A stretch of 64,000 nucleotides of DNA from Deinococcus sp. AB2017081. GTDB taxonomy: Bacteria; Deinococcota; Deinococci; Deinococcales; Deinococcaceae. Both the position numbers and the translations under genes were made by a program. The stretch lies in contig NZ_CP140098.1 in the NCBI RefSeq assembly GCF_034440735.1, positions 961,001 through 1,025,000 of the forward strand. Reading direction: 5' to 3'. Positions 12,400 to 20,601 of the stretch are shown piece by piece. The first letter of the stretch is position 1, and each line of letters begins with the position of its first letter. The notes under the pieces are model-generated. The model was given only the letters and a program-made list of their open reading frames with translations, searched no databases and had not been told where the DNA came from.

Positions 12400-12428
12400 T
12401 TGCGTCTGGACGCATACCGCGCTATATT
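12400..12428 (+). promoter_or_regulatory. Promoter of unit 1 of the twin module
   Basis: TTGCGT (12400-12405), 17-bp spacer, TATATT (12423-12428). Transcription would begin near 12435, only a few nucleotides before a terminator hairpin, giving an RNA of about 30 nt. The same arrangement is repeated 156 bp downstream. Confidence 0.55.
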
Positions 12429-12438
12429 CTCCCAATCA

Positions 12439-12464
12439 CCGCCCAAGAGGGCGGATTTTTTATT
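12439..12464 (+). terminator. Intrinsic terminator, unit 1
   Basis: CCGCCC (12439-12444), AAGA loop, GGGCGG (12449-12454), then A and six T (12456-12461). It can end the gmk-macro operon as well as any transcript from the promoter immediately upstream. Confidence 0.85.
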
Positions 12465-12555
12465 GCCGGGTTGTGCCGGAGATATGCAGCAGCCTGATTT
12501 CAGCGCCGGATCAAACGTCGTCCCAGACAGTGTGTTCCAGATGCCCTGCATGAAT

Positions 12556-12584
12556 TTGACTTCCGCTGAATTCCGCGCTATCTT
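12556..12584 (+). promoter_or_regulatory. Promoter of unit 2 of the twin module
   Basis: TTGACT (12556-12561), 17-bp spacer, TATCTT (12579-12584): close to the sigma-70 consensus. The start would lie near 12591, at the foot of the next terminator stem. Confidence 0.6.
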
Positions 12585-12594
12585 TTTCATATCA

Positions 12595-12620
12595 CCGCCG
12601 AAGAAGGCGGGTTTTTTATT
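12595..12620 (+). terminator. Intrinsic terminator, unit 2
   Basis: CCGCC (12595-12599), loop GAAGAA, GGCGG (12606-12610), G and six T (12612-12617). It is a second copy of the unit 1 terminator. Confidence 0.85.
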
Positions 12621-12697
12621 TTCGGCCTGCTGACTGCGTTAAGGCGTCCTGAGGCCCCCGCCATCCGCGCCCTGCTCCCCACGCGCAAGCTGGGAGC

Positions 12698-12874
12698 ATG
12701 AGCGACGAGCAGAAGACCGGCTACGACCCCGCCAACACGTCCCCCGCCGAGGGCCAGAGCCGCGAGATTCCCGCCGCCGACCGGGGCAAGGATCCCAATA
12801 TCGATCCCGCCGCCAAGCCCGAACCCGCCGAGGGGGGCCGGGACGAGGTCGAGGACAGCGCCAGCGGCCAGTAG
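12698..12874 (+). CDS. Small disordered acidic protein (58 residues)
   Basis: 58 residues starting MSDEQKTGYDPANTSPAEGQ. It is rich in Asp, Glu, Pro, Ala, Gly and Lys, with almost no large hydrophobic residues and no Cys, so it should be intrinsically disordered and heat-soluble. Its stop lies 3 nt before the GTG of the endonuclease III gene, which suggests an operon. GGGAG directly upstream is a weak ribosome site. Codon use is like the neighbours. Similar tiny hydrophilic proteins occur in desiccation-tolerant bacteria, but no function is shown. Confidence 0.6.
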   Translation: MSDEQKTGYDPANTSPAEGQSREIPAADRGKDPNIDPAAKPEPAEGGRDEVEDSASGQ

Positions 12875-12877
12875 GCC

Positions 12878-13603
12878 GTGACCGCCGAGAGTGTTCTGAA
12901 CGTGGCCCGTCCGGACGTGGAGCGGGCCGAACTGCTGGTGTGGTTGAAGGACACGCTGCGGGCCGAGTACGGCGAGCGGGGACTCGACTCCCGGCGCGAG
13001 CCCATGCACGAGCTGATCAGCACCATCCTGTCGCAGCGCACCACCCACGCCGACGAGGAAGCCGCGTATCAGGAACTGCGCGAACTGGGCGACTGGGACG
13101 CGATCATCGCCGCGCCGACCGAGCAGGTCGCCCACGCGATCCGCCGCTCGCAGTACCCCGAGAGCAAGGCCCCCCGGATTCAGCAGACGCTGGTGGCCCT
13201 GCGCGACTCGCCCGGCGGCTACAGCCTGGAGTTCCTGCGGGACATGCCGGTCAAGGACGCCCTGAAATTCCTGACTGATCTGCCCGGCGTGGGCATCAAG
13301 ACGGCCAGTTTAGTCCTGCTGTTCAACTATGCCCGGCCGGTGTTTCCCGTCGATACCCACGTCCACCGCGTCACCACCCGGGTCGGCGCGATCCCGAAGA
13401 TGGGCGAGCAGGCCGCGCACCGTGCCCTGCTGAAGCTCCTGCCGGCCGATCCCCCGTTCCTGTACGAACTGCACGTGAATCTGCTCCGGCATGGCCAGCG
13501 GGTGTGTTCGTGGACGGCCCCGAAGTGCGGCGTCTGCGTGCTGCGGGAGCGCTGTGACGCCTACGCCACGTATGGCGGCAAGGTGCCGAGCTGGAAGGCC
13601 TGA
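12878..13603 (+). CDS. Endonuclease III family DNA glycosylase/AP lyase
   Basis: 241 residues. HhH motif LPGVGIKTASLVL carries the catalytic Lys; FPVDTHVHRV carries the catalytic Asp; the C-terminal CSWTAPKCGVCVLRERC has the C-x6-C-x2-C-x5-C spacing of the [4Fe-4S] cluster. These are all the active residues of Nth, which excises oxidised pyrimidines and cuts the AP site. Deinococcus encodes several Nth paralogues, so the subgroup is not assigned. GTG start at 12878, 3 nt after the small disordered protein gene. Confidence 0.92.
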   Translation: MTAESVLNVARPDVERAELLVWLKDTLRAEYGERGLDSRREPMHELISTILSQRTTHADEEAAYQELRELGDWDAIIAAPTEQVAHAIRRSQYPESKAPRIQQTLVALRDSPGGYSLEFLRDMPVKDALKFLTDLPGVGIKTASLVLLFNYARPVFPVDTHVHRVTTRVGAIPKMGEQAAHRALLKLLPADPPFLYELHVNLLRHGQRVCSWTAPKCGVCVLRERCDAYATYGGKVPSWKA

Positions 13604-13619
13604 ACACATTCCTTCGACA

Positions 13620-14705
13620 TCACTCCTGATCCTCTGCCGCTGTCGAGGGCTGCTGCCGCAGGTCGTGGGGAGTCCGGCCCGTCCAGTTCCGCACGGCGCG
13701 GCGCAGGCTGCGGGCGTCGCTGTAACCCAGTTCGTGGGCGATGTGATCGGTCGAGGCCCCGGACGAGGTCAGCCACTCCTGCGCCTGATCGGAGAGCACC
13801 TCGGCACGGAGGGCGCGGAAGGACGTGCCCAGGCGGGCCAGGCGGTGGCGGACGGTTCGTGGGTGCAGGCCCAGCACGGCGGCCACGTCCGTCAGGTGCC
13901 GGGCGTCGGCAGGCTGCTGGCGCAGGCAGTCGCGCACCTGGGCGTCGAAGGTGTGGCCGGCCCGCTGCGCCTCGCCGTAGCTCAGGCGCTCGCACCACGC
14001 CACGGCGTCCCGGTGGGCGGCCGGATCGGCGCGGAGGAGCGGAAGGGGAAACCACCAGGCCGGCACCACAGTCACGTGTCCGGGTGCGCCCAGCGTGATG
14101 TCCCCGAACGCAGCGTGATAGCGCCGCTGCGTGTCCGGCGGCAGGGCCGGGGAGGTCAGTTCAGTGCGGGTCGGCCGCAGGTCGCGGCCGGTCTCCTGCC
14201 GCAGGATCGCGATCAGGCTGGCCAGGAATTCCTCGATCAGGAAGCGCTCGACGTCCGTATGCAGAGCGACTCCGGACTGCAGGTGCAGGTGCACGTCGTC
14301 ACCGACGGTCTCGGCGTGCAGCAGCAGGGGCGTTCCGATCAGGCGCTGGTAGTGCAGGCCGACCCGGAAGGCCTCGCCCAGGGTGGCGCTGGTCATCATG
14401 GCGAAGCCCGCCGGGCCGAAGGAGCTGAGCGTCTGCGTGCGGCCGATGTCGATGCCCAGGGCGCTGGAGCGGCTGCCGTGCAGGGCCGTGCGGATCAGCG
14501 TGTTCACGTGAAACGCGCCCAGCAGCGGCACGGTCTTCAGGGCGTCGGCATCCGAGCGCCAGCGCGCCAGGTCGCCGGCCAGCGGGTGGGTGTCCGGTAC
14601 GTCTCCAGCGGCCTGGAGCAGCGCCCGCCACAGCACCGGGGCGAACCGCAGGGGCCGGCCGGCGGTGCCCCCCGGTTCGCGCTGCAGCCGCGGATCCTTG
14701 CCCAT
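13620..14705 (-). CDS. AraC-family regulator with arabinose-binding-type N-terminal domain
   Basis: 361 residues. The C-terminal ~100 residues are an AraC HTH domain (DVAAVLGLHPRTVRHRLARLGTSFRALR, then IAHELGYSDARSLRRAVRNWTGRTP). The N-terminal ~250 residues fit the 'AraC-type arabinose-binding/dimerisation' domain of the VirS/OruR group. It is divergent from the FMO-SDR-MFS operon, which it probably controls. Start ATG 14705 has GGGGG 6 nt upstream; the longer ATG at 14747 has none. It converges with the endonuclease III gene, 16 bp apart. Confidence 0.87.
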   Translation of the reverse strand: MGKDPRLQREPGGTAGRPLRFAPVLWRALLQAAGDVPDTHPLAGDLARWRSDADALKTVPLLGAFHVNTLIRTALHGSRSSALGIDIGRTQTLSSFGPAGFAMMTSATLGEAFRVGLHYQRLIGTPLLLHAETVGDDVHLHLQSGVALHTDVERFLIEEFLASLIAILRQETGRDLRPTRTELTSPALPPDTQRRYHAAFGDITLGAPGHVTVVPAWWFPLPLLRADPAAHRDAVAWCERLSYGEAQRAGHTFDAQVRDCLRQQPADARHLTDVAAVLGLHPRTVRHRLARLGTSFRALRAEVLSDQAQEWLTSSGASTDHIAHELGYSDARSLRRAVRNWTGRTPHDLRQQPSTAAEDQE

Positions 14706-14809
14706 TCTGTCCCCCCTGCACACCACTTTAACCCTGGGCAGGGCCACGGGGCCATGGTTCCATGACGCCAGTCCACGCGCCCTGACACGGCGTGTACGAA
14801 GGAGATGGC

Positions 14810-16177
14810 ATGACCGAACGAACCTTCTGCATCATCGGTGCCGGGCCGTGTGGTCTGGCCCTGGCCCGCGCCTTCCGGAAGGCGGGTATCCGCTACGACC
14901 ACGTCGAGCGGCATTCGGATGTCGGCGGCATCTGGGACATCGACAATCCCGGTTCGCCCATGTACCGCAGCGCCCACTTCATCTCGTCCAAGACCCAGTC
15001 GCATTTCCTGGGCTTCCCCATGACGGCCGACTACCCGGACTACCCGTCGAACACGCAGATCCTGGCGTACCTGCGGTCGTTCGCGCGGACATTCGGCCTG
15101 TACGACCACATCCGCTTCGGGGTGGGCGTGGTGGATGTCCAGCAGGTCAGCGGCGGCTGGCAGGTGGCGTTCTCGGACGGCGAGACCCGGACGTATGCCG
15201 GCGTGATCTGCGCCACGGGCACCAACTGGGAGCCGCAGGTGCCGCGCTTTGAAGGGGAGTTCTCGGGAGACCTGCGCCACAGCGTGACCTACACCTCGCC
15301 GGACGAATTCCGGGGCAAGAAGGTGCTGATCGTCGGGGCGGGCAACTCGGGCTGCGACATCGCCTGCGACGCGGCCCGCAACGCGAGCGCGGCCTTCATC
15401 AGCATGCGGCGCGGGTACCATTTCATCCCCAAGCGCGTCTTCGGGCAGCCCTCGGACGCCTTTGCGGCGAATGGCCCGCACCTGCCGGCGGCGCTGGAAC
15501 GGCCCATCATGCAGGGGCTGCTGCGGCTGCTGGTGGGCGACCTGACGCGGGTGGGCCTGCCGAAACCGGATCACCGCCTGTTCGAGTCGCACCCGATCAT
15601 GAACGACCAGCTGATCCACCACCTCGCGCACGGCGATATCCGGGTCAAACCCGACGTCGAGCGCTTCGACGGCCTGGACGTCGTCTTCCGCGACGGCACG
15701 CGCGAGGCCATCGACGTGGTCATCTGTGCGACCGGCTACACCATGAACATCCCGTACGCCCGGCGCTACTTCCAGTGGAAGTCCGAGCGCCCGGAGCTGT
15801 ACCTGACCATCTTCAACCGCGAGCACCACAACCTGTTCGGGCTGGGCTACCTGGAGACCGACGGCGCGCTGTACGACCTGGCCGACTGGATGGCGCACCT
15901 GCTCACCCGCTACCTGCTGACCCAGGCGGCGTCCCCGGACGCTCCCCAGCCCTTCGACACGCTGATCCGCGACGACCGCACCGATCTGTCGGGTGGCCCG
16001 CATGTCGACAGCCCGCGCCACGCCCTGTACGTCCAGCGCCGGGCGTACCTGAAGCACCTGCGGGCGCTGTGCCGGCGGGTCGGCTGGCCCGAGCCCGACG
16101 CACATGCACTCGCCGTGCCTGTCACCGCCCCGCGCCCCCTGCCCGGCGGCGCGACCGGCCAGCAGGTGGGCGCATGA
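14810..16177 (+). CDS. Flavin-containing monooxygenase (FMO/BVMO type)
   Basis: 455 residues. FAD site GAGPCG (residues ~9-14), FMO fingerprint FSGDLRHSVTY near 149, NADPH site VLIVGAGNSGCDIA near 172, and ATGY near 311. The enzyme oxygenates N, S or ketone substrates using NADPH and O2. SD AAGGAG is 6 nt before ATG 14810. The stop overlaps the SDR start as ATGA. Together with the AraC gene and downstream SDR and MFS this resembles the virS-mymA system of mycobacteria, where the FMO is linked to envelope lipid or acid response; substrate here is unknown. Confidence 0.92.
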   Translation: MTERTFCIIGAGPCGLALARAFRKAGIRYDHVERHSDVGGIWDIDNPGSPMYRSAHFISSKTQSHFLGFPMTADYPDYPSNTQILAYLRSFARTFGLYDHIRFGVGVVDVQQVSGGWQVAFSDGETRTYAGVICATGTNWEPQVPRFEGEFSGDLRHSVTYTSPDEFRGKKVLIVGAGNSGCDIACDAARNASAAFISMRRGYHFIPKRVFGQPSDAFAANGPHLPAALERPIMQGLLRLLVGDLTRVGLPKPDHRLFESHPIMNDQLIHHLAHGDIRVKPDVERFDGLDVVFRDGTREAIDVVICATGYTMNIPYARRYFQWKSERPELYLTIFNREHHNLFGLGYLETDGALYDLADWMAHLLTRYLLTQAASPDAPQPFDTLIRDDRTDLSGGPHVDSPRHALYVQRRAYLKHLRALCRRVGWPEPDAHALAVPVTAPRPLPGGATGQQVGA

Positions 16178-17067
16178 CGGCCACGCGGAACCCGGCCGGG
16201 TGGGTCGCGGTGCTGACCGGCGCGGCCGGCGCCATCGGGGCCGAGATCGCCGTGGCGCTGGACGCCGCCGGGGCGCGGCTGGCCCTGGTCGATCTGAACC
16301 GGGAGGCGCTGGAGAGGGTGCAGGATCGCCTGAGCCGCCCGGCGCAGCTGATCGTGGCCGACCTGACCCGCCCCGAGGACATCGGGCGCATCCGCGCCGA
16401 GGTGATTGGCCACCACGGGGCCTGCCACCTGCTGATCAACAACGCGGGTGTCGTGATGGTGGAGGCCTTCGAGCGCAGCACCCCGGAGACCATAGAGACG
16501 GAGCTGCGCGTGAACCTCCTGGCCCCAGCCCTGCTGAGCCGCGAGTTCTTCCCGTGGCTGTGCCTGGGCTTCCAGAGTGGTCGCCACACCGAGCGCGGTC
16601 AGATCGTGAACATCGTGTCGATGGCGAGCATCGTGCCCATCGCGGAGAGCGCGGTCTACACGGCCTCCAAGTTCGGTCTGCGCGGCCTGATGCTGGCCCT
16701 GCACCAGCGCTTCGCGGCGCGGGGCGTGCACGTGAGCAGCATCCTGCCGGGGGCGGTCGATACCGGCATGCTGCGCCACGAGGCCACCCACGGCGGTTCG
16801 GCGCTGAACTTCCTGAGCGAGCCGCAGACCGCCCGGCAGATCGCCCAGGCGGTCATGAAGACCATCGCGCGGCCCCGGGTCGAGCGCTACGTGCCCATGT
16901 CGGACGGCGTGTCCGGCCTGCTGGTCATGCTGTTCCCGGGCCTGCTGTCCCGCCTGACCCCCCTGATGAGCGTGCTGGGCGAACGCGGCCGCCAGCGCTA
17001 CCTGCGAACACGCGGCCTGGTGGCCGTCACGCCGCGCGACACGACCGGGCCGGTCACGCGGCCATGA
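16174..17067 (+). CDS. Short-chain dehydrogenase/reductase
   Basis: 297 residues, classical SDR: cofactor motif TGAAGAIG (residues ~15-22), NNAG near 89, catalytic Ser in VSMAS near 150, YTASK near 165. An aliphatic C-terminal segment (VSGLLVMLFPGLLSRLTPL) suggests membrane association, as in SDRs acting on lipids. The ATG overlaps the FMO stop and the TGA overlaps the MFS start, so the three genes are translationally coupled. Confidence 0.92.
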   Translation: MTATRNPAGWVAVLTGAAGAIGAEIAVALDAAGARLALVDLNREALERVQDRLSRPAQLIVADLTRPEDIGRIRAEVIGHHGACHLLINNAGVVMVEAFERSTPETIETELRVNLLAPALLSREFFPWLCLGFQSGRHTERGQIVNIVSMASIVPIAESAVYTASKFGLRGLMLALHQRFAARGVHVSSILPGAVDTGMLRHEATHGGSALNFLSEPQTARQIAQAVMKTIARPRVERYVPMSDGVSGLLVMLFPGLLSRLTPLMSVLGERGRQRYLRTRGLVAVTPRDTTGPVTRP

Positions 17068-18236
17068 CGCCCTGGACGCTCCTGGGCGCCTACGCGCTGC
17101 TGACCGCCAGCACCCAGATGCTGTGGCTCACGTACGCGCCCATCACCACCGGGGCCGCCGCCGCGCTGGACACCACGGCAGGGGGGATCGGGTGGCTGTC
17201 GGCCGTCTTCCAGGCGCTGTACATCCTGCTGTCGGTGCCGGCGGGGCGGTGGCTGGATCGACACTTCCCCGTGGCGCTGGGCGTGGGGGCGCTGGGGGTG
17301 GCGGTGGGGGCCTTGGTACGCATGGCCGCTCCGGAGCAGTTCACGGCGCAGCTGGCCGGACAGATCCTGATCGCGCTGGCGCAGCCGCTGGTGCTGAACG
17401 CCGTGACCGGGATCAGCACGCGGTATTTCCCGCCGCGCGACCGCGCCGTGGTGGTAGGAGTGTCCACGGCCAGTTTGTTCCTGGGCATTCTCGTGGCCAT
17501 GGTCAGCGGGCCGCTGCTCATGGAGGCCGGCGGCCTGGGGCTGGTGCTGCTGGCCCAGGCGGTGCCGACCGTGGTGGTGGCCGCTGCGCTGGTGGTGGGC
17601 CTGCGCCTGCGGCCGCCCGCGCCGGTGCCCCCGGTGCCAGAGGCCCAGCGCGGCGTGTATCTCGATCCGCTGATGTGGCGGCTGGGTCTGCTGCTGTTCG
17701 TGGGCTACGGCGTGTTCGCCGGCCTGAGCACGTGGCTGGAGCCGATCCTGGGGGTCTACGGGATCACCAGCGTGCAGAGCGGCACCCTGACCGCCGTGAT
17801 GGTGCTGGCCAGCCTGCTCGGGTCGGCGCTGCTCGCTCCGGTGGTCGTGCGCCGGGGGCGCAGCCGCGACATGCTGTGCGGCTCGCTGCTGGTCGGGGCC
17901 GTGTCGCTGGCCGCCATCGCCACGGCGCACCCGCTGCCGTGGGTGGGGGCATGGCTGGCCGTGTGTGGCCTGTTCACCATGTCCACGCTGCCGGTCGTGC
18001 TCGAACTGGCCGAGACGAATGTGCCCGCCAGCTCACAGGGCGCGGCGGTCGGCTTCCTGATGCTGCTGGCCAATGCCGGTGCCCTGGTCATGGTGCTGGC
18101 CGTGCAGGGCGTCCTGCACACCGCCCCGTGGCCGCTGGTGGTGCTGGCCGCCGCCCTGATGCTCGTCGTGCCCCTCGCCGCCCGTCTGCCCGCCGCGTTC
18201 CGCTCAGCGCGCCCGGCCGATGTGACGCCTCGCTGA
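17064..18236 (+). CDS. MFS transporter
   Basis: 390 residues with about 12 hydrophobic helices. It begins TLLGAYALLTASTQMLWLTYAPITT, close to the FLVCR-like MFS branch, and has an MFS loop motif GRWLDRHFP between helices 2 and 3. It is the last gene of the FMO-SDR-MFS operon (ATGA overlap), so it may move the substrate or product of the monooxygenase. Direction and substrate are not known. Confidence 0.88.
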   Translation: MTPWTLLGAYALLTASTQMLWLTYAPITTGAAAALDTTAGGIGWLSAVFQALYILLSVPAGRWLDRHFPVALGVGALGVAVGALVRMAAPEQFTAQLAGQILIALAQPLVLNAVTGISTRYFPPRDRAVVVGVSTASLFLGILVAMVSGPLLMEAGGLGLVLLAQAVPTVVVAAALVVGLRLRPPAPVPPVPEAQRGVYLDPLMWRLGLLLFVGYGVFAGLSTWLEPILGVYGITSVQSGTLTAVMVLASLLGSALLAPVVVRRGRSRDMLCGSLLVGAVSLAAIATAHPLPWVGAWLAVCGLFTMSTLPVVLELAETNVPASSQGAAVGFLMLLANAGALVMVLAVQGVLHTAPWPLVVLAAALMLVVPLAARLPAAFRSARPADVTPR

Positions 18237-18248
18237 AACGGCCGCTCC

Positions 18249-18863
18249 TTATCCGCGTTCGCGTTCGCGCAGCACGAGCTGGATCAGGCCCATGAGCACC
18301 AGTTCGTCGTCGGCGTCCTGGCGGGGCTGGAGTTCCTCGATGGTGAAGCGTCGGGCAAAGAACGAGCGCTTCTTGTGGACGCGGTACGCGGGGTGCCCGG
18401 CGCTGTCGCTGACGGTGTACGTGGGGTTGACCAGATAGTCGAAGCCCATGCTGATCAGATCACCGACGAAGGGAATGGTGTCGATCAGGCCCTCGATGAC
18501 GCCCAGCCACGGGTGGTCGTCGCGGATGGTGAAGCGCAGATCGTCGCCCGGCCCCAGCAGGTCGTAGGCCGCGCCCCACATCGTCCGCAGGCCCTGGGCC
18601 CGCAGCGAGCCGACCGGGCGGCCGTCGGCGCGCGTGATGAAGCGCTGGGCCTTCCAGTCGAGCGCCCCGGCCAGCAGGCCCCTGGCCTTCATGCCGTGCG
18701 TCTGGGTGCGGCGCGACTCGTCGCTGTACACACGCACCTCGTCCCGGACGCTGAATTTCTTCTCTTTGACCACCGCGACGAGCTGCCCGGAGGCGTCATG
18801 AACGCGCAGCTCGGTGAACAGGCTGAACTTGAATTCCAGGGTCAGGGGGAAGGTGAGGGTCAC
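18249..18863 (-). CDS. LOR (LURP-one-related/tubby-like) protein
   Basis: 204 residues. The all-beta pattern with FKFSLFTELRVHDASGQLVAVVKEKKFSVRDEVRVYSDE and a hydrophobic helix near the C terminus (GLIDTIPFVGDLISMGFDYLV) matches LURP-one-related proteins, a tubby/scramblase-like beta-barrel fold around a central helix. Bacterial members are uncharacterised. GTG start at 18863 with GGAG nearby. It sits 16 bp after fmt and so appears to be the last gene of a def-fmt-LOR operon. Confidence 0.78.
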   Translation of the reverse strand: MTLTFPLTLEFKFSLFTELRVHDASGQLVAVVKEKKFSVRDEVRVYSDESRRTQTHGMKARGLLAGALDWKAQRFITRADGRPVGSLRAQGLRTMWGAAYDLLGPGDDLRFTIRDDHPWLGVIEGLIDTIPFVGDLISMGFDYLVNPTYTVSDSAGHPAYRVHKKRSFFARRFTIEELQPRQDADDELVLMGLIQLVLRERERG

Positions 18864-18879
18864 GCTCCGGGATACGGAC

Positions 18880-19829
18880 TCAGGACGTGGGCGGTTCCCA
18901 CACGTCCAGCCGGGTGCCCGGCGTGACCCCCGCCGCGTGGGCCCAGGCCGACGCAGGCTGAGCCTTGCGGGCCTCGGGCTGCACGGCTCCGATCCTCACC
19001 GCGCCCGCGCCCGCTGCCACCGTCATGCCGGTCTCGTCCACCCGCAGTACCTCGCCGGGCTGGCCGTGCCCCTCGGCTGCCGTCAGCGCCGTGAGTTTCA
19101 GGCGGGCACCGTTCAGGAAGGCGGTCGTCTGCGGCCACGCGGCCACGCCCCGGGAACGGTTCACGATCTGCGCGGCGCTGTCCGTCCAGCGCACGAAGCC
19201 GTCCTCCTTGACCAGCATGGGGGCGTGCGTGGCCAGTGCTCCGTCCTGCGGGGTGGGCGTCAGCGTGTCCACGCGCTCCAGGGCGGCCGCGATCAGCCGC
19301 GCGGCCTGCGTGGCCAGCGCGTCCGCGAGTTCCACACTCGTCCACGCGGGCTCGATGGGCAGCGCCTCCTGAAGCAGCACCGGGCCGGTGTCCATGCCGG
19401 GATCGGTCTGCATGATGGTCGTGCCGGTCACCGTCTCGCCGTTGATCAGGGCCCACTGGATCGGCGCGGCCCCCCGGTACGCGGGCAGCAGGCTGGTGTG
19501 CGTGTTCAGGAAGCCGTATCTGGGCACGGCCAGGAGCGACGCCGGCAGGATCTTGCCGTAGGCGCAGGTCACGGCCACGGCTGCGCCACTGTCCCGCAGC
19601 GTCGCCTCGAACTCCGCGTTGCCGCGCAGCTTCTTCGGCTGGGCCAGCGGGAGCCCCAGTGCCTGCGCGTGTGCCGCGACCGGCGGCGGCGTGAGCTTCA
19701 GGCCGCGCCCCACCGGCTTGTCCGGCTGCGCCACGACCAGCACGACCGGGAACTGTGCACGGATCGCGTCCAGCACCGGCACGGCGAAGGCCGGCGAGCC
19801 GAAAAAGGCAACGCGCAGCGGGGGAGAGG

Positions 19830-19833
<4 letters not shown>
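18880..19833 (-). CDS. fmt: Methionyl-tRNA formyltransferase
   Basis: 317 residues, normal length. Fmt formylates Met-tRNA-fMet from 10-formyl-THF. The catalytic region reads NTHTSLLPAYRGAAPIQWA (Asn and His conserved; the usual P after H is T) and DPGMDTGP supplies the catalytic Asp; C-terminal OB-like domain from ~205. The start codon is TTG, overlapping the def stop as TTGA, with GAAGG upstream, so translation is coupled to def. Confidence 0.93.
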
Positions 19834-20489
<656 letters not shown>

Positions 20490-20529
20490 AATGTCTCCAG
20501 TTTTACCAGACCCCGCCCGCGAGCAACCG

Positions 20530-20545
20530 TGACGCCTTTGCGTCA
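20530..20545. promoter_or_regulatory. Small inverted repeat between def and the TPR gene
   Basis: TGACGC (20530-20535), CTTT, GCGTCA (20540-20545): a 6-bp perfect inverted repeat between the divergent starts at 20489 and 20602. The outer bases CG/CG extend the symmetry loosely. It could be an operator for either gene; no known consensus is matched. Confidence 0.35.
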
Positions 20546-20601
20546 TTCTCACGTCCGCCGCACCGCCTGCCCGTAGGGTCGAAGGCAGCCAGGAGGTTCT
20601 C

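Larger units (their letters stand above)
12400..12625 (+). repeat. Two copies of a ~70-bp promoter-terminator module
   Basis: Units at 12400-12469 and 12556-12625 are 156 bp apart. They share TTG at the -35 site, CCGCGCTAT at the -10 site, ATCACCGCC and the loop and T-run of a terminator. Both keep a 17-bp promoter spacer and the same promoter-to-hairpin distance. The 86 bp between them carry no recognisable gene. An 80-codon frame spans both units only because the period is a multiple of three. Confidence 0.75.

Noticed and set aside
12391..12633. 80-codon frame across both promoter-terminator units
   Set aside because: It contains two terminators with T-runs, and the repeated peptide arises because the DNA repeat period (156 bp) is divisible by three. 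No SD.
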